DNA of 64,000 nucleotides from Flavobacterium humidisoli (GCF_023272795.1 NZ_CP096829.1:310001-374000), one strand, 5' to 3'; counted from the first letter of the stretch, positions 1 to 9,605 are shown. Numbers and translations are program-made. Notes: generated from the sequence alone by a model not told the origin.

Positions 1-504
1 TCTCCAACCAATTTTACTATCATATTTTATATATCTATAAAATGGTATATAGTATAATTCATTGAAATTGCTTTCCCTTTTATAACGTTCTTTGATGATT
101 TCAGAATTATGAATATAAGGCAAAAACAATGCGGCAATTCCTTCAGCTTGATGATCGCTAGCAAGATTTAAATCAGCTTCTAGAATTACATTTTTGATTT
201 CATATTTTCTTTCCACCATCAATTTCAAAAGTAATGAGGCTTCAAACAAATGTCCTCCGCTCATGCCGTAGTTGAATGTTTTTAATCCTTTGTCTTCAAA
301 CATTTTCGATACAAAATGATTATTAGCTCTTGAAGAACCTAGAATCACTACATCATATTTTTTTGCTGTAGAGTTAAAAACGGTTTCAATTTTCCCACGG
401 TTTCTCGACTGCATAAAAATATAAGTATAGAACCCATCTAAAATAACCGCTATCAAAACTGTTAAAAGTAAAATTCCTAAGATGTATAATAAAAACTTCT
501 TCAT
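1..504 (-). CDS. SGNH/GDSL-like protein paired with MBOAT (partial, 3' end off window)
   Basis: The first 168 residues are visible; the rest lies beyond the left edge. The protein begins with an uncharged hydrophobic segment (residues about 4-24), so it is probably anchored in the inner membrane facing the periplasm. Around residues 61-72 it has VILGSSRANNHF, the block-I nucleophile region of SGNH-type acyl hydrolases and acyltransferases. The start codon overlaps the stop of the MBOAT gene by one base (TAATG), so the two are translationally coupled. In alginate-type O-acetylation an MBOAT protein moves the acetyl group across the membrane and an SGNH protein places it on the polymer; I infer the same role. 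The block with the catalytic Asp and His is not in the window. Confidence 0.75.
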   Translation of the reverse strand, partial: MKKFLLYILGILLLTVLIAVILDGFYTYIFMQSRNRGKIETVFNSTAKKYDVVILGSSRANNHFVSKMFEDKGLKTFNYGMSGGHLFEASLLLKLMVERKYEIKNVILEADLNLASDHQAEGIAALFLPYIHNSEIIKERYKRESNFNELYYIPFYRYIKYDSKIGWR

Positions 505-1937
505 TAAAATTGGAAATAAATAAATTCTTTATAATCTGAATAGGTTCCAAAAGCAATAATAGCCATAATAGCGAGAGCCATTTTCAACCAACTTCTTTTT
601 CCTGAGATTGGCTCCACTTTAGTTTTATTATTCCATTCTACTAAAACGAATAAGCCAATCATCATTAGTAATTCATAATTATATCGTTCGTTGTCTAAAT
701 ACTGAGGGCTAAACTCTCCATTAGTAAATATTCTTTTTAGATACAAAACGGCATCCGTAATAGTTCGTGCTCTAAAAAATACCCATGCAACACAAGTCAA
801 TAAAAAAGTAGTGAGAATACTAAAAAGCACTTTTACCGAATCTAAATTCCATTTTAAAGTAATAGAGTCCATATTATTTCTATTACTATTGGATAATAAT
901 AAAGGAAGAAAGTAAACAGCATTTATAAATCCCCAAACAATGTACGTCCAGTTGGCGCCATGCCAAAATCCGCTGACAATAAAAATGATGAATGTGTTTC
1001 TAATTTTCATCCAAAGGCCACCTTTACTTCCTCCTAACGGAATGTACAAATAATCTCTAAACCAAGAAGAAAGTGAAATATGCCAACGGCGCCAAAACTC
1101 GGCTATATCTCTCGAAAAATAAGGGTAATTGAAATTTCTCAAAAGATCTAAGCCAAATAATTTAGAAACTCCCAGTGCAATATCTGAATATCCAGAGAAA
1201 TCTCCATAAATCTGAAATGCAAAATAAATTGCTCCCATAATTAATGAGAAAGAATTCATTGAAGGATAATGATCAAAAATAGAATTGGCATACACCGCGC
1301 AAGTATCTGCAATAACCACTTTCTTTACCAGTCCCCAAACAATCTGATAAACTCCTTCTTTTGCTTTCTCTAAATTAAATTCACGTTTTTCTTTTAACTC
1401 GGGCAATAAATGCGTTGCTCTTTCTATTGGTCCAGCAACTAGAAGCGGAAAATAGCTTACAAAAAGTGAATAGTCTATAAAGTTGTATTCTGCTTTTATT
1501 CTTTTATAATAAATATCAATTACATATGATAATCCGTGAAAAGTATAGAATGAGATTCCAACAGGTAAGATCACATTCAACAAAAATGGACTTACTTTAA
1601 AACCAAAAGAAGTGAACATTTCTGCAAATGAAGTTGCAAAGAAGTTATAGTATTTAAAAATTCCTAAGAATCCTAAATTCACTAAAATACTCAACCAAAA
1701 CCAGAATTTTCGGCCTTTGTCTGAATTGCTTTTCTCGATTTGAATTCCAGTGAAATAATCTAAAAATGTAGAAAAAACTAGCAGAAATAGAAATCTCGAG
1801 TCCCAACACGAATAAAAATAATAACTAGCAACAATTAATAAAGCATTTTGAGTGCTTTTAGTTTTATTGAAGACAAACCAATACAAGAAAAAAACGATTG
1901 GCAAGAATATGGCAAAGGCCAAAGAGTTGAAAAACAT
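504..1937 (-). CDS. MBOAT family O-acyltransferase (AlgI/DltB-like)
   Basis: A 477-residue polytopic membrane protein of normal AlgI-family length. It has many hydrophobic segments from the first residues on. The family hallmarks are clear: FWRRWHISLSSWFRDYLYIPLGG at about 281-303 and the near-invariant histidine in FWHGANW (His326). Members take acyl groups, usually acetyl, from a cytoplasmic donor and pass them through the membrane to decorate an extracellular polymer. The coupled downstream SGNH-like gene is the expected partner. The position at the end of a polysaccharide cluster suggests that the exported glycan is O-acetylated; the acceptor cannot be told from sequence. Confidence 0.93.
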   Translation of the reverse strand: MFFNSLAFAIFLPIVFFLYWFVFNKTKSTQNALLIVASYYFYSCWDSRFLFLLVFSTFLDYFTGIQIEKSNSDKGRKFWFWLSILVNLGFLGIFKYYNFFATSFAEMFTSFGFKVSPFLLNVILPVGISFYTFHGLSYVIDIYYKRIKAEYNFIDYSLFVSYFPLLVAGPIERATHLLPELKEKREFNLEKAKEGVYQIVWGLVKKVVIADTCAVYANSIFDHYPSMNSFSLIMGAIYFAFQIYGDFSGYSDIALGVSKLFGLDLLRNFNYPYFSRDIAEFWRRWHISLSSWFRDYLYIPLGGSKGGLWMKIRNTFIIFIVSGFWHGANWTYIVWGFINAVYFLPLLLSNSNRNNMDSITLKWNLDSVKVLFSILTTFLLTCVAWVFFRARTITDAVLYLKRIFTNGEFSPQYLDNERYNYELLMMIGLFVLVEWNNKTKVEPISGKRSWLKMALAIMAIIAFGTYSDYKEFIYFQF

Positions 1938-1986
1938 AAATTTAAAATCAGTTTAAAATAAAACAAAGTAAAAGTCTTACGATCAT

Positions 1987-2628
1987 TTAGCTATACCATT
2001 TGTTAATGAATCCCTGAATTGGAAGATAAAAATCTTGCACATTTTCCTCCACTTTTTTTGGTTCCCAATTCCACCATGCAATTTGCTGCAATTTACTGAT
2101 GGTTTCAGGATTATATTTCATTTTTATTATTGTTCCTGGAATTCCCCCCACTACAGCATAATCAGGAACATCTTTTGATACAACAGACCCAGCTAAAATT
2201 GTAGCTCCATTTCCTATTTTAACGTTGGGCAAAATAATAACATTCATGCCGATCCAAACGTCATTCCCAATTATAGTTTTACTTTCTGGAGTTACGATAC
2301 TTTGTTTTAGTTTGTTTTTTGACTCTTCATCCAAAAACAAACTATTATTTCGCAAATGATTAAAATGAGGAAAGCTAGTAATCTCGCTAACTTGATGATG
2401 CCCAGAATCTAATATAAAATTGACATCGTTTGCTATTGAACAATATTTCCCTATTTCTAATGATGAATTATTATGCCATTGCCAAACAAATGCTCCATTG
2501 TGATAAGTTTTATATCCGATAGAAACATTTTTAGCAAAATGCAAATAATGCTTATTTTGTCCTTTTAAGAATGTATGATATTCATTCCCGAGGATTTTCC
2601 ATGCTATTTTTCGTAAAAATTTTTTCAT
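1987..2628 (-). CDS. CatB-related O-acetyltransferase (left-handed beta-helix hexapeptide family)
   Basis: A soluble xenobiotic/CatB-type acetyltransferase that would move acetyl from acetyl-CoA to a sugar hydroxyl or antibiotic-like acceptor. The C-terminal half carries hexapeptide repeats (IGNDVWIGMNVIILPNVKIGNGATILAGSVV, split around residues 125-155 of the shorter form), followed by the usual DYAVVGGIPG turn. The GHH motif in the middle matches the family's catalytic histidine loop. I chose the ATG at 2628, which makes a 4-base ATGA overlap with the upstream stop; an in-frame ATG at 2655 would add nine residues. Being next to neuA, neuB and neuC, it is a reasonable candidate for sialic acid O-acetylation, but that is inference. 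Confidence 0.88.
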   Translation of the reverse strand: MKKFLRKIAWKILGNEYHTFLKGQNKHYLHFAKNVSIGYKTYHNGAFVWQWHNNSSLEIGKYCSIANDVNFILDSGHHQVSEITSFPHFNHLRNNSLFLDEESKNKLKQSIVTPESKTIIGNDVWIGMNVIILPNVKIGNGATILAGSVVSKDVPDYAVVGGIPGTIIKMKYNPETISKLQQIAWWNWEPKKVEENVQDFYLPIQGFINKWYS

Positions 2629-4019
2629 TTTACTATTTGCATTATTGCTTCCCAAGTACGCTGTGATGCTAATTGTGGGAGATGTTGATTGATTATTTTA
2701 AACCACTCTTTTGCTTGAACTTTAATTTCATTACTGTCTTCTAAAACTTTTTCAATTGAAGTTGCAATTGAAGTTGCATTATCCATAAAAAACACAGGAT
2801 TTTTTTCAGGCATTGACCGAAAATGCACATAATTGTAGCACGTAAAGATATCCCAGTTTTTATCTACCTGATTTTCTTGATTGTATCTAAAATAGCCACA
2901 TGGCTTATCATGGCAAATAAAATCAAAAACCATTGAAGATCCCATATTTACCACCATTTCAGAATGGTACACAGTATTAGTTAACAAGTTAACATCTGCT
3001 TTTGTTGGCAAAACGGTATTCCATCCTTCCCCTATTTTTTCCCAACTCGGATCAATTGAAACAATTAAATCTTTATTCTTAACTAAAACCTCATCATATC
3101 TGCCTGAAAAATCAACAGGACAACGTCTAAATATAATCCCTAATGAATAATTCTTCTCTTCGTTTATTTTTCGTACTGCATTAGCAAAGTCAGATAAATA
3201 TTGCGGGTCATCGGGACAAGTAGTCGCATCATCTCCAGAATAGCAGATGTATTTTTTATTTAAATCCATCTTATGCTTACCAAAGAATTGTGCCTTATCT
3301 TCGATAATGCCTTGATCAAAATGGCTTTCAAATTGGGGTGTTCCTACAACAAAAATCTGATTTTCATTTATATATGGATAATACTTTTGAAGTTCAGCCT
3401 TCATGTGCTCGCTCCAGACAAAATAATAATCCGTTTCAACCACCATTGTTGCTTTAGGCAGATTATCCCATGAAAAAATAAAAGTTCCTGTTGGTATCTT
3501 AAGTTCATTGGCTGCTAATAAAGGTGCTATTGCCAAAACAGGACGCTGGTTAGTACAAAATACAAAATCAGGTTTTTCCTTTCGAAGTGTTTCTAAACAA
3601 CCTTTATAAAACTCCGTATCTCTTTCTTGGATTTTTATCTTTTCTCTAACTTTTTCTAAGCCTTTTTCAGAATTGTTTATTAAGATGAAGAATTTTGCAA
3701 AACAACTTTTAACTGTACCTTTTAGACTTTTAAAAGAAAAAGGAAAACGATAAGAATCGTAAACTGTATCTTTTTCTTTTTTTATACTGAGATTAAGCTC
3801 AATATGTTTTCGAGCATTTTTGTAACTATCTGTTAAAGGATTTGGCTTCGCATTTTTAATTTTGATTTCTTCAAAACCGATTTTTTTTAAATCAAATGGC
3901 GTATTATTCCAGTACGTAATATTAAAATTTTTCTCTTGTCCAATTTTATAAAAATTAGAAAAAGCAAAATTTCTAAGCCCAACTCCGTCTGGCAATAAAA
4001 TAAAAATCTTTTTAGGCAT
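2625..4019 (-). CDS. Putative GT-B-fold glycosyltransferase of the sialic acid block
   Basis: A 464-residue soluble protein with no family I can name firmly. The N-terminus (MPKKIFILLPDGVGLRN) and the alternating hydrophobic strands look like a two-domain GT-B fold. A central stretch around residues 180-215 (FIFSWDNLPKATMVVETDYYFVWSEHM) resembles surface-carbohydrate biosynthesis proteins, and a later VVNMGSSMVFDF segment looks like a donor-binding loop. The start at 4019 overlaps the neuC stop by one base (TAATG); a longer reading frame from 4058 lies wholly inside neuC. Lying directly downstream of neuA-neuB-neuC, it could be the transferase that uses CMP-sialic acid. No known sialyltransferase motif is evident. 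Confidence 0.55.
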   Translation of the reverse strand: MPKKIFILLPDGVGLRNFAFSNFYKIGQEKNFNITYWNNTPFDLKKIGFEEIKIKNAKPNPLTDSYKNARKHIELNLSIKKEKDTVYDSYRFPFSFKSLKGTVKSCFAKFFILINNSEKGLEKVREKIKIQERDTEFYKGCLETLRKEKPDFVFCTNQRPVLAIAPLLAANELKIPTGTFIFSWDNLPKATMVVETDYYFVWSEHMKAELQKYYPYINENQIFVVGTPQFESHFDQGIIEDKAQFFGKHKMDLNKKYICYSGDDATTCPDDPQYLSDFANAVRKINEEKNYSLGIIFRRCPVDFSGRYDEVLVKNKDLIVSIDPSWEKIGEGWNTVLPTKADVNLLTNTVYHSEMVVNMGSSMVFDFICHDKPCGYFRYNQENQVDKNWDIFTCYNYVHFRSMPEKNPVFFMDNATSIATSIEKVLEDSNEIKVQAKEWFKIINQHLPQLASQRTWEAIMQIVK

Positions 4020-5140
4020 TAGCTGTCTCTGAATTGTTTTTGGTGATTGAGCTGCCAAATATCCGATTTCTGAAGATATTTAAGAAATAATTCTGCACTA
4101 TTTCCTTGTCCAAAATCACAGTCAGATTTTTGTACTTTATGGGTGTCGATAATAGAAAGTGCCTCTTCTATTTCTTCTTCAGAATAATCCACATTTATTA
4201 TATCTGCATGTATTGCCCTATTCTGTTGTCTAGTGCCAATATTGATAATCGGAATGCCGTAATAAGGCGCTTCGCGAATACCAGCACTACTGTTTCCTAT
4301 AATGAATTTACTGTTTTTTAAAAGAGTCAAAAAATACTCAAACCGAAGTGAAGGAAAAATTTTAAATCGTTCATTATTTTTTAACTTCCCATAACTATCC
4401 AAAATAAATTGGCTTCCTAAATCATTGTTTGGATAAATGACCACATAATTGTGATTATCATTAAGCAAGGCAGAAACAAAATTTTCTGCATATTGCTTCA
4501 TTGCATTTATTTCTGTCGTAACAGGATGAAACATCACAATTGAAAAATCAGCATATGGAATATTATAATATTCTTTTACCGTTGCTAAATCTGGCAGTTG
4601 TTCCGAAAACATGATATCAATATCTGGAGAACCGATTGTAAAAACAGATTCTTTTATTTCTCCCATTTGAATCAATCTTTTTTCAGCTTCGACATTAGAA
4701 GTAAAATGTATATGACTTAGTTTACTTACACTATGTCTAATCAATTCATCAACAGTTCCTGAAACTTCGCCTCCTTCAATATGGGCTACGAGAATATTGT
4801 TAAGAGATCCAACTATCGCACCGGCCAGAGTCTCAACACGATCTCCATGAACGACTATCATATCTGGTTTTATAGTATTGCAATAACTTGAAAATCCTTC
4901 TATAGTCTTTGCAAGAGTAAGATCCATAGTGGTTTCATGAGTATGATTCACGAAAGTATGGATGTTTTTAAAATTGCATCGTTCAATTTCAATTAGGGTG
5001 TATCCGTATTCTTCTTGCAGATGCATACCGGTTACGAAAACAAAAACCTCAAATTCCTGCTGTTTTTCAAGAATTGTGATTAATGATTTTATTTTCCCAA
5101 AATCGGCTCTGGTACCCGTTAAAAAAAGGATCTTTTTCAT
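4019..5140 (-). CDS. neuC: UDP-N-acetylglucosamine 2-epimerase (hydrolysing)
   Basis: Converts UDP-GlcNAc to ManNAc and UDP, the first dedicated step of bacterial sialic acid synthesis. The 373-residue product starts with MKKILFLTGTRADFGK, a hallmark of this family, followed by VHGDRVETLAGA, HIEGGEVSGTVDELIRHS and the C-terminal donor loop GNSSAGIREAPYYGIP. I placed the start at 5140, five bases after the neuB stop, because it gives the family N-terminus; a frame from 5164 would add eight unrelated residues. The gene sits in a tight neuA-neuB-neuC run. LegG of legionaminic acid synthesis is a relative, but the neighbouring NeuB favours the N-acetylneuraminate route. Confidence 0.92.
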   Translation of the reverse strand: MKKILFLTGTRADFGKIKSLITILEKQQEFEVFVFVTGMHLQEEYGYTLIEIERCNFKNIHTFVNHTHETTMDLTLAKTIEGFSSYCNTIKPDMIVVHGDRVETLAGAIVGSLNNILVAHIEGGEVSGTVDELIRHSVSKLSHIHFTSNVEAEKRLIQMGEIKESVFTIGSPDIDIMFSEQLPDLATVKEYYNIPYADFSIVMFHPVTTEINAMKQYAENFVSALLNDNHNYVVIYPNNDLGSQFILDSYGKLKNNERFKIFPSLRFEYFLTLLKNSKFIIGNSSAGIREAPYYGIPIINIGTRQQNRAIHADIINVDYSEEEIEEALSIIDTHKVQKSDCDFGQGNSAELFLKYLQKSDIWQLNHQKQFRDS

Positions 5141-5145
5141 TGATA

Positions 5146-6186
5146 TTATTGAATATCTTCCCAAGTTAATTGTTCATCATTCTTAATATCTCTTGTTGCC
5201 TTTTTTCCGATTATATCATTAAAACTTTCAGCTAAAATTTTTCCTGTTCCCGGCCTTTTTACCCAAATATTTTCTTTAGTAAAAACTTCTCCTTTTTTCA
5301 TTGAAGCAATAGCACAAACTGTAGCAAAAGCAAAATCAATAGTTACTTGCTCTTCATCAGCAGGTTTTTTTGAACCTCCTCGCATTTGAGCGATTTCTGC
5401 ACTTGAAATGATTAGTTCACGACAAGCACTTTCATCCATACTGCATACAATATCTGGACCTGTACGTTGCATGTGATCTGTAAAATGTCTTTCTAAAATG
5501 CTAGCTCCTAAGGCAACAGCTCCTAAACAAGCATTGTTATTCAAAGTATGATCGCTTAATCCGAAAACCTTATTTGGAAAAGCTTGATTCAATTCGACCA
5601 TAGCGCCAAAACGAACCAAATGAATTGGCGTTGGGTATAAATTTGTAGTATGCAATAAAGCAACAGGAATATTATATTTATCAAATACCGCTACTGCTTT
5701 TTTAATGCTTTCAATTGTATTCATTCCTGTACTTAAAATGACCGGTTTTCCAAAAAAAGCAATATGCTCTAAAAGCGGATAATTGTTGCATTCGCCAGAT
5801 CCTATTTTGTAAGCTGGAATATCAAACTTTTTTAGTCTTTCAGCTGCTGCACGAGAAAATGGTGTCGAAATAAAAATCATGCCTTTGCTTTCTACATAAT
5901 TTTTAAGTTCTAATTCATCTGCTTCGTTAAGCGAACAGCGTTCCATAATTTCATATATCGAAACATCTGCATTTCCAGGAATGACTTTTTTGGCTGCGCC
6001 AGTCATCTCGTCTTCAACAATATGTGTTTGATGTTTTACAACTTCTACCCCAGCTCTTTGAGCTGCATCTACCATTTCTTTGGCAACTTGTAGAGATCCT
6101 TCATGATTAATTCCAATTTCGGCAATCACTAATGGTGGATAATCTGGGCCAATTTTTCGGCCTGCTATTTCGATATATGGATTCAT
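5146..6186 (-). CDS. neuB: N-acetylneuraminate synthase
   Basis: Condenses ManNAc with phosphoenolpyruvate to give N-acetylneuraminic acid. The 346-residue sequence has the NeuB barrel followed by a short C-terminal antifreeze-like SAF domain (from about residue 285). Motifs include [47 protein letters not shown] and GLSDHTL. From memory these track the Neu5Ac synthase of Neisseria meningitidis closely, more so than legionaminate or pseudaminate synthases. The start at 6186 follows the neuA stop and gives [13 protein letters not shown]; the frame extends to 6258 but only inside neuA. Confidence 0.94.
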   Translation of the reverse strand: MNPYIEIAGRKIGPDYPPLVIAEIGINHEGSLQVAKEMVDAAQRAGVEVVKHQTHIVEDEMTGAAKKVIPGNADVSIYEIMERCSLNEADELELKNYVESKGMIFISTPFSRAAAERLKKFDIPAYKIGSGECNNYPLLEHIAFFGKPVILSTGMNTIESIKKAVAVFDKYNIPVALLHTTNLYPTPIHLVRFGAMVELNQAFPNKVFGLSDHTLNNNACLGAVALGASILERHFTDHMQRTGPDIVCSMDESACRELIISSAEIAQMRGGSKKPADEEQVTIDFAFATVCAIASMKKGEVFTKENIWVKRPGTGKILAESFNDIIGKKATRDIKNDEQLTWEDIQ

Positions 6187-6190
6187 TTCT

Positions 6191-6850
6191 TTATTTGTTT
6201 TTATATAAATATTGAGCGTAGTCAAAATCTTCTTGCGTATCAATATCAACGCTGGCAAAAATATGATTTATCTCAAATGGGAAAGCATTTTTGGATATAA
6301 TTATATCATTTAAAATTTTTTGTGATTTTGTGATATAAAGCAAGCCGTTTTCAAAAAAAAGAGGTTCGAGATCTTGGCTCCTTTGGCCTATTTCATAATT
6401 AAAAGGAACAAACTTACCTTCAATTATTTTTCCAAATTTCTGATGATTTCGAGAAACTGTAAATAGACTGTCATAATTCCCTTTTAAATAAAGATCAAAT
6501 GCATCTTTAAGTAAGTTTTCTGGACGTAACGGATTTGTTGCTTGTAATAAAATTACATTCTCGACATCTTCCTCAATTGCTTCTAAAACATGCTTTAATG
6601 CTGTTACTGTTGGTTCCAAATCTCCTGATAAAGATTCTGGCCGATGAATCACTTTTGCACCATATTCTAATGCAATTTTCTTTATTTTATCATCGTTTGT
6701 TGAAACATAAATTTCGTCAATTATTGCACTATTTTGTTTTGCATACAAAATTGAATGAGCCAATAGAGGAATATTACCAATTAATTTTGTGTTTTTTTCT
6801 GGTAATCGTTTTGAACCTCCTCGCGCAGGAATTATGGCAATAGTTTTCAT
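6191..6850 (-). CDS. neuA: N-acylneuraminate cytidylyltransferase (CMP-sialic acid synthetase)
   Basis: Activates sialic acid with CTP to CMP-sialic acid, the donor for sialyltransferases. The 219 residues match the single-domain form of the family. The N-terminal nucleotide loop [15 protein letters not shown], the LLQATNPLR segment at about 100 and [11 protein letters not shown] near the C-terminus are all as expected. Its start codon overlaps the stop of the upstream GT4 gene by one base, so it belongs to the same operon as the glycosyltransferases. Together with neuB and neuC it makes a complete route from UDP-GlcNAc to an activated sialic acid. Confidence 0.95.
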   Translation of the reverse strand: MKTIAIIPARGGSKRLPEKNTKLIGNIPLLAHSILYAKQNSAIIDEIYVSTNDDKIKKIALEYGAKVIHRPESLSGDLEPTVTALKHVLEAIEEDVENVILLQATNPLRPENLLKDAFDLYLKGNYDSLFTVSRNHQKFGKIIEGKFVPFNYEIGQRSQDLEPLFFENGLLYITKSQKILNDIIISKNAFPFEINHIFASVDIDTQEDFDYAQYLYKNK

Positions 6851-7944
6851 TAGCTAAAATTCTTTTTTGCGTTTTCAATAATTGTATTCATTCCTTCATT
6901 CCAGCTTTTTGTAGAGTATAAATTTTCAGGAATCGAAATATTAGGCGTTTCTTTTTCTTCCAGAAACAATTCTATAGCCTGTACCCAATCTTCAATAAAG
7001 TTCGGGTTTTCAATCAGTTTTCCTAGTTTTCCGTATTGTAAAACTTCAGGAACGCCTCCATTTGCAGAAGCAATGCAATAACAACCACAATGTAAGGCTT
7101 CAATTAAACTCATTCCAAAACCTTCATGCCAAAGTGTTGGAAATAAATAACAATCTGCCATTTGATAATACTTTGGTAAATCATTATTGGGTATTCTTCC
7201 TAAAAAAGACACGCCATCGATATTTAAATCTCGATTTGCACCAATCACTAAAAGAACAGCATCTTTCTCTTGTATATTGATTCTTTTCCAAACATCTAAA
7301 ATAAAGTCCAATCCTTTTTTAGGACGATCCTGAGAACACCAGATAAATACTTTTTTGTTTGTAATGCCTAGCTGTTTCCTTAGGTTTTCTTTTTCTTCAA
7401 TATTTACTTCATGGAATTTAGAAGTATCGATTCCGTTATGTAAAACTGAAAATCTGATTGGTAAAACAGTATAGTAGTTTTTATGCGCTTTATAGGAGTC
7501 ATGGGTCAACAAAACCATTTCATTTATACCCTCAAAAAACCACCTGCCTAAAAAATTCTCATAAAATGGAGGAAATCCATGGTAAAAGAATTGCAAATAG
7601 CATTGATTCCTTTTATTTTTAATTTTTAAAAAATCAAGTAATGGTTTAACGATTCCAAAATTATCAATGATTTGGATTATAAACTTATCATTCTTTTCAA
7701 TAATTTTTTCAAGCTCATTAAAATATCCTAAGTAAGGATTTTTTAAAAATTTCTTTTGAATTTTTAACCGATTGTTGTTCAAAACTAAGCCATAATCTAC
7801 TCCATTATATAAAGTTTCGGGCTTCTCGCAAATAATATAATCAATAGCATGATTACTCATTAAATAATTATGATATAAAGTTGTCCAACTCCCAATATGT
7901 GAGTAAGGCAATGGAATTTGAGAAATCAGAATTACTTTCGACAT
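6850..7944 (-). CDS. Glycosyltransferase family 4 (GT-B)
   Basis: A 364-residue GT4-type retaining glycosyltransferase. The C-terminal Rossmann domain is recognisable by CSQDRPKKGLDFILD (about 203-217) and by the donor-phosphate and EX7E region HEGFGMSLIEALHCG with NGGVPEVL following. The N-terminal acceptor domain is diverged, as is common. Neither sugar donor nor linkage can be read from the sequence. The gene is coupled to neuA by a one-base overlap, so it probably builds the sialic-acid-containing glycan exported by the ABC transporter of this block. Confidence 0.9.
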   Translation of the reverse strand: MSKVILISQIPLPYSHIGSWTTLYHNYLMSNHAIDYIICEKPETLYNGVDYGLVLNNNRLKIQKKFLKNPYLGYFNELEKIIEKNDKFIIQIIDNFGIVKPLLDFLKIKNKRNQCYLQFFYHGFPPFYENFLGRWFFEGINEMVLLTHDSYKAHKNYYTVLPIRFSVLHNGIDTSKFHEVNIEEKENLRKQLGITNKKVFIWCSQDRPKKGLDFILDVWKRINIQEKDAVLLVIGANRDLNIDGVSFLGRIPNNDLPKYYQMADCYLFPTLWHEGFGMSLIEALHCGCYCIASANGGVPEVLQYGKLGKLIENPNFIEDWVQAIELFLEEKETPNISIPENLYSTKSWNEGMNTIIENAKKNFS

Positions 7945-7967
7945 TTTGAGCGCTTTAACTTTAAATC

Positions 7968-9044
7968 TTACTTTTTTATTTTGAATGTAATACTATTTAA
8001 ATCATCACTGACTTCCACAAAATAAGGAAGAGTATGATAAAACGAAATAATATGCAGCAACAGTAAATCATTAATTTCTTTTAAAGTATAATATTTAGGG
8101 ACATTCTTACCTAAAAATTTCTTCATTTTATATTTCAATGAATTTTGGAAAGGATCTTTTAAAAAACGAAGATTTAAAATTCCCTCTTTAAAATTAGGCA
8201 ATTCACTAAACAGAAAATGAGTGATAATTTCCTTTTTATTAAGTATTACTCTTTCATTGTCATCTTTCTTTAAATCTTCAAAATCATTTTCTGAAATACC
8301 AATCCCCCAATTTGCATTATTTACCTCTGCTCTCTTACTTTGAATATTTCCTAATAGTTTTTGATAATTAATTCTCACAATGTCTGTCAATTGCAAATCT
8401 TTTGTAAGAACTTTTTTTTCAGCCTTTCTATAACTGGTATGCCATTGATGGAGCATTTGAATTTCTTTCGAATAAAAAACACTTTCAGTTCCATTTTTTT
8501 CTAATCGATTGTGCACATCGATGTCTTCTGCACCCCAAAAATGCAAAAATTCATCGTATGCAGTTACTGCTTTTAAACTTTCAAGATTAAATAATGATAA
8601 TCCCTGTGCCCCAACCTCACTACTGAAATCAATTTTAAAATCTTCAAATTTCTTATCCGATTTGGATTCTTTTTCATTAAGAAAACCAACTTTAAAATAA
8701 TAACCTTTAGATGGATTTTTTAATTCATGTAGTTTAGAAATAAAATTTGGACTAAAAATCATATCAACATCAGCTGTAAAAATATACTCTGTAGTAACAT
8801 TTTTCAGCCCTATATTAATTGCTTTAGCCCTAGACCAAGGCTGAAATTCTGAGTAATTATAAATATATTTTGCAAATTTATAATTAGAAACTAATTGCTT
8901 AATAATAGATGCCGATGCTGAATCTGAACCATAATCTACTAAAAGAACTTCAAATTCAGAATTTGTCTGCTCCTTAAGTGAATCTAAAGAACGCTTAACC
9001 CTCTCAGACTCCCTATTTCTATATGGATAAATTATCGTTATCAT
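7968..9044 (-). CDS. Glycosyltransferase family 2 with galactosyltransferase-like C-terminus
   Basis: A 358-residue inverting GT-A enzyme. It opens with TIIYPYRNRESERVKRSLDSL, has the metal-binding DxD in FTADVDMIF at about 95, and a C-terminal HFWGAEDIDVHNRL motif at about 168-181. That last motif is the GT7C-type acceptor/metal loop found in chondroitin-polymerase-like and beta-galactosyltransferase-like proteins, so transfer of a Gal/GalNAc/GlcNAc-type sugar is plausible. A roughly 150-residue C-terminal tail has no obvious match. The next segment downstream in sequence (9093-9599) is a decayed glycosyltransferase gene. Confidence 0.88.
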   Translation of the reverse strand: MITIIYPYRNRESERVKRSLDSLKEQTNSEFEVLLVDYGSDSASASIIKQLVSNYKFAKYIYNYSEFQPWSRAKAINIGLKNVTTEYIFTADVDMIFSPNFISKLHELKNPSKGYYFKVGFLNEKESKSDKKFEDFKIDFSSEVGAQGLSLFNLESLKAVTAYDEFLHFWGAEDIDVHNRLEKNGTESVFYSKEIQMLHQWHTSYRKAEKKVLTKDLQLTDIVRINYQKLLGNIQSKRAEVNNANWGIGISENDFEDLKKDDNERVILNKKEIITHFLFSELPNFKEGILNLRFLKDPFQNSLKYKMKKFLGKNVPKYYTLKEINDLLLLHIISFYHTLPYFVEVSDDLNSITFKIKK

Positions 9045-9092
9045 AAATTAAACTCTGGGATGATTGTCAATATATTTCAAAATTTTTGAACT

Positions 9093-9599
9093 TTAGCTTT
9101 TAAACTTTCTTGCAAAAAAGGCACAATTGTCTTCATATTCATTATTCACAATACTATTTTCAAAAATCTCACGATGTTTATCTAAAATAAAGGCTAGACC
9201 AGATGCAATCCTCCAGTCAACATAGGTTAAATTTCCTTTCAAATTTTTAATGCTCGAATTTCCACTCTCCGCCTTCATTTAATAATCCATATAGAAAATC
9301 ATTCTTTTTTATTGGGTAATAGCTTCCACTAATTAAAACGTAATAATCGAGATTTCCTTTAAGTGCTTCAATCATTAAATTAAGAATTGCTTTTTGATGC
9401 GACCAATCTCCCTACCAAACCTTACCCCTTTTGATGAATTTAATATTTTCAAATCTTTCCAAGTTTGTTGGCATTAAAGATTTTTTATCAATATGAATGA
9501 AAAATAAACGTTATTATCATCTAAAACTGTCAACAATCGTTTTAGATCTTCATAATCATGATAGACCGTTATGAGATAAGCATTTTTTTTATTTTGCAT
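9093..9599 (-). pseudogene. Decayed GT14 (Core-2/I-branching beta-1,6-GlcNAc transferase-like) gene
   Basis: Reading the - strand from an ATG at 9599 gives a typical GT14 N-terminus (MQNKKNAYLITVYHDYEDL). The frame breaks at a run of five T (plus-strand A 9500-9504); one more T would restore FFIHIDKKS. The second piece runs on to KRGKVW, then hits TAG at 9412-9414 where the family has Trp before GDWSH (TGG to TAG), and continues as YYVLISGSYYPIKK to a stop near 9252. The end of the gene survives in a third frame (9093-9278) with GNLTYVDWR and the family C-terminal motif FFARKF. About 120 codons between the last two pieces appear to be deleted. Three independent lesions make this a pseudogene rather than a sequencing slip. 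Confidence 0.87.
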
Positions 9600-9605
9600 A
9601 TACTT

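Noticed and set aside
3273..3473. Small plus-strand reading frame antisense to the putative GT-B gene (and many like it across the window)
   Set aside because: All such rightward frames lie inside well-supported leftward genes, have no recognisable motifs and read like reverse-strand shadows.
4019..6850. Legionaminic or pseudaminic acid synthesis
   Set aside because: NeuB motifs are those of Neu5Ac synthase, and no LegB/LegC/LegH or PseB/PseC/PseH/PseG set is beside the genes. Not fully excluded.
9093..9278. A small 61-residue protein gene
   Set aside because: It is the out-of-frame C-terminal remnant of the GT14 pseudogene, ending in the family's FFARKF motif.
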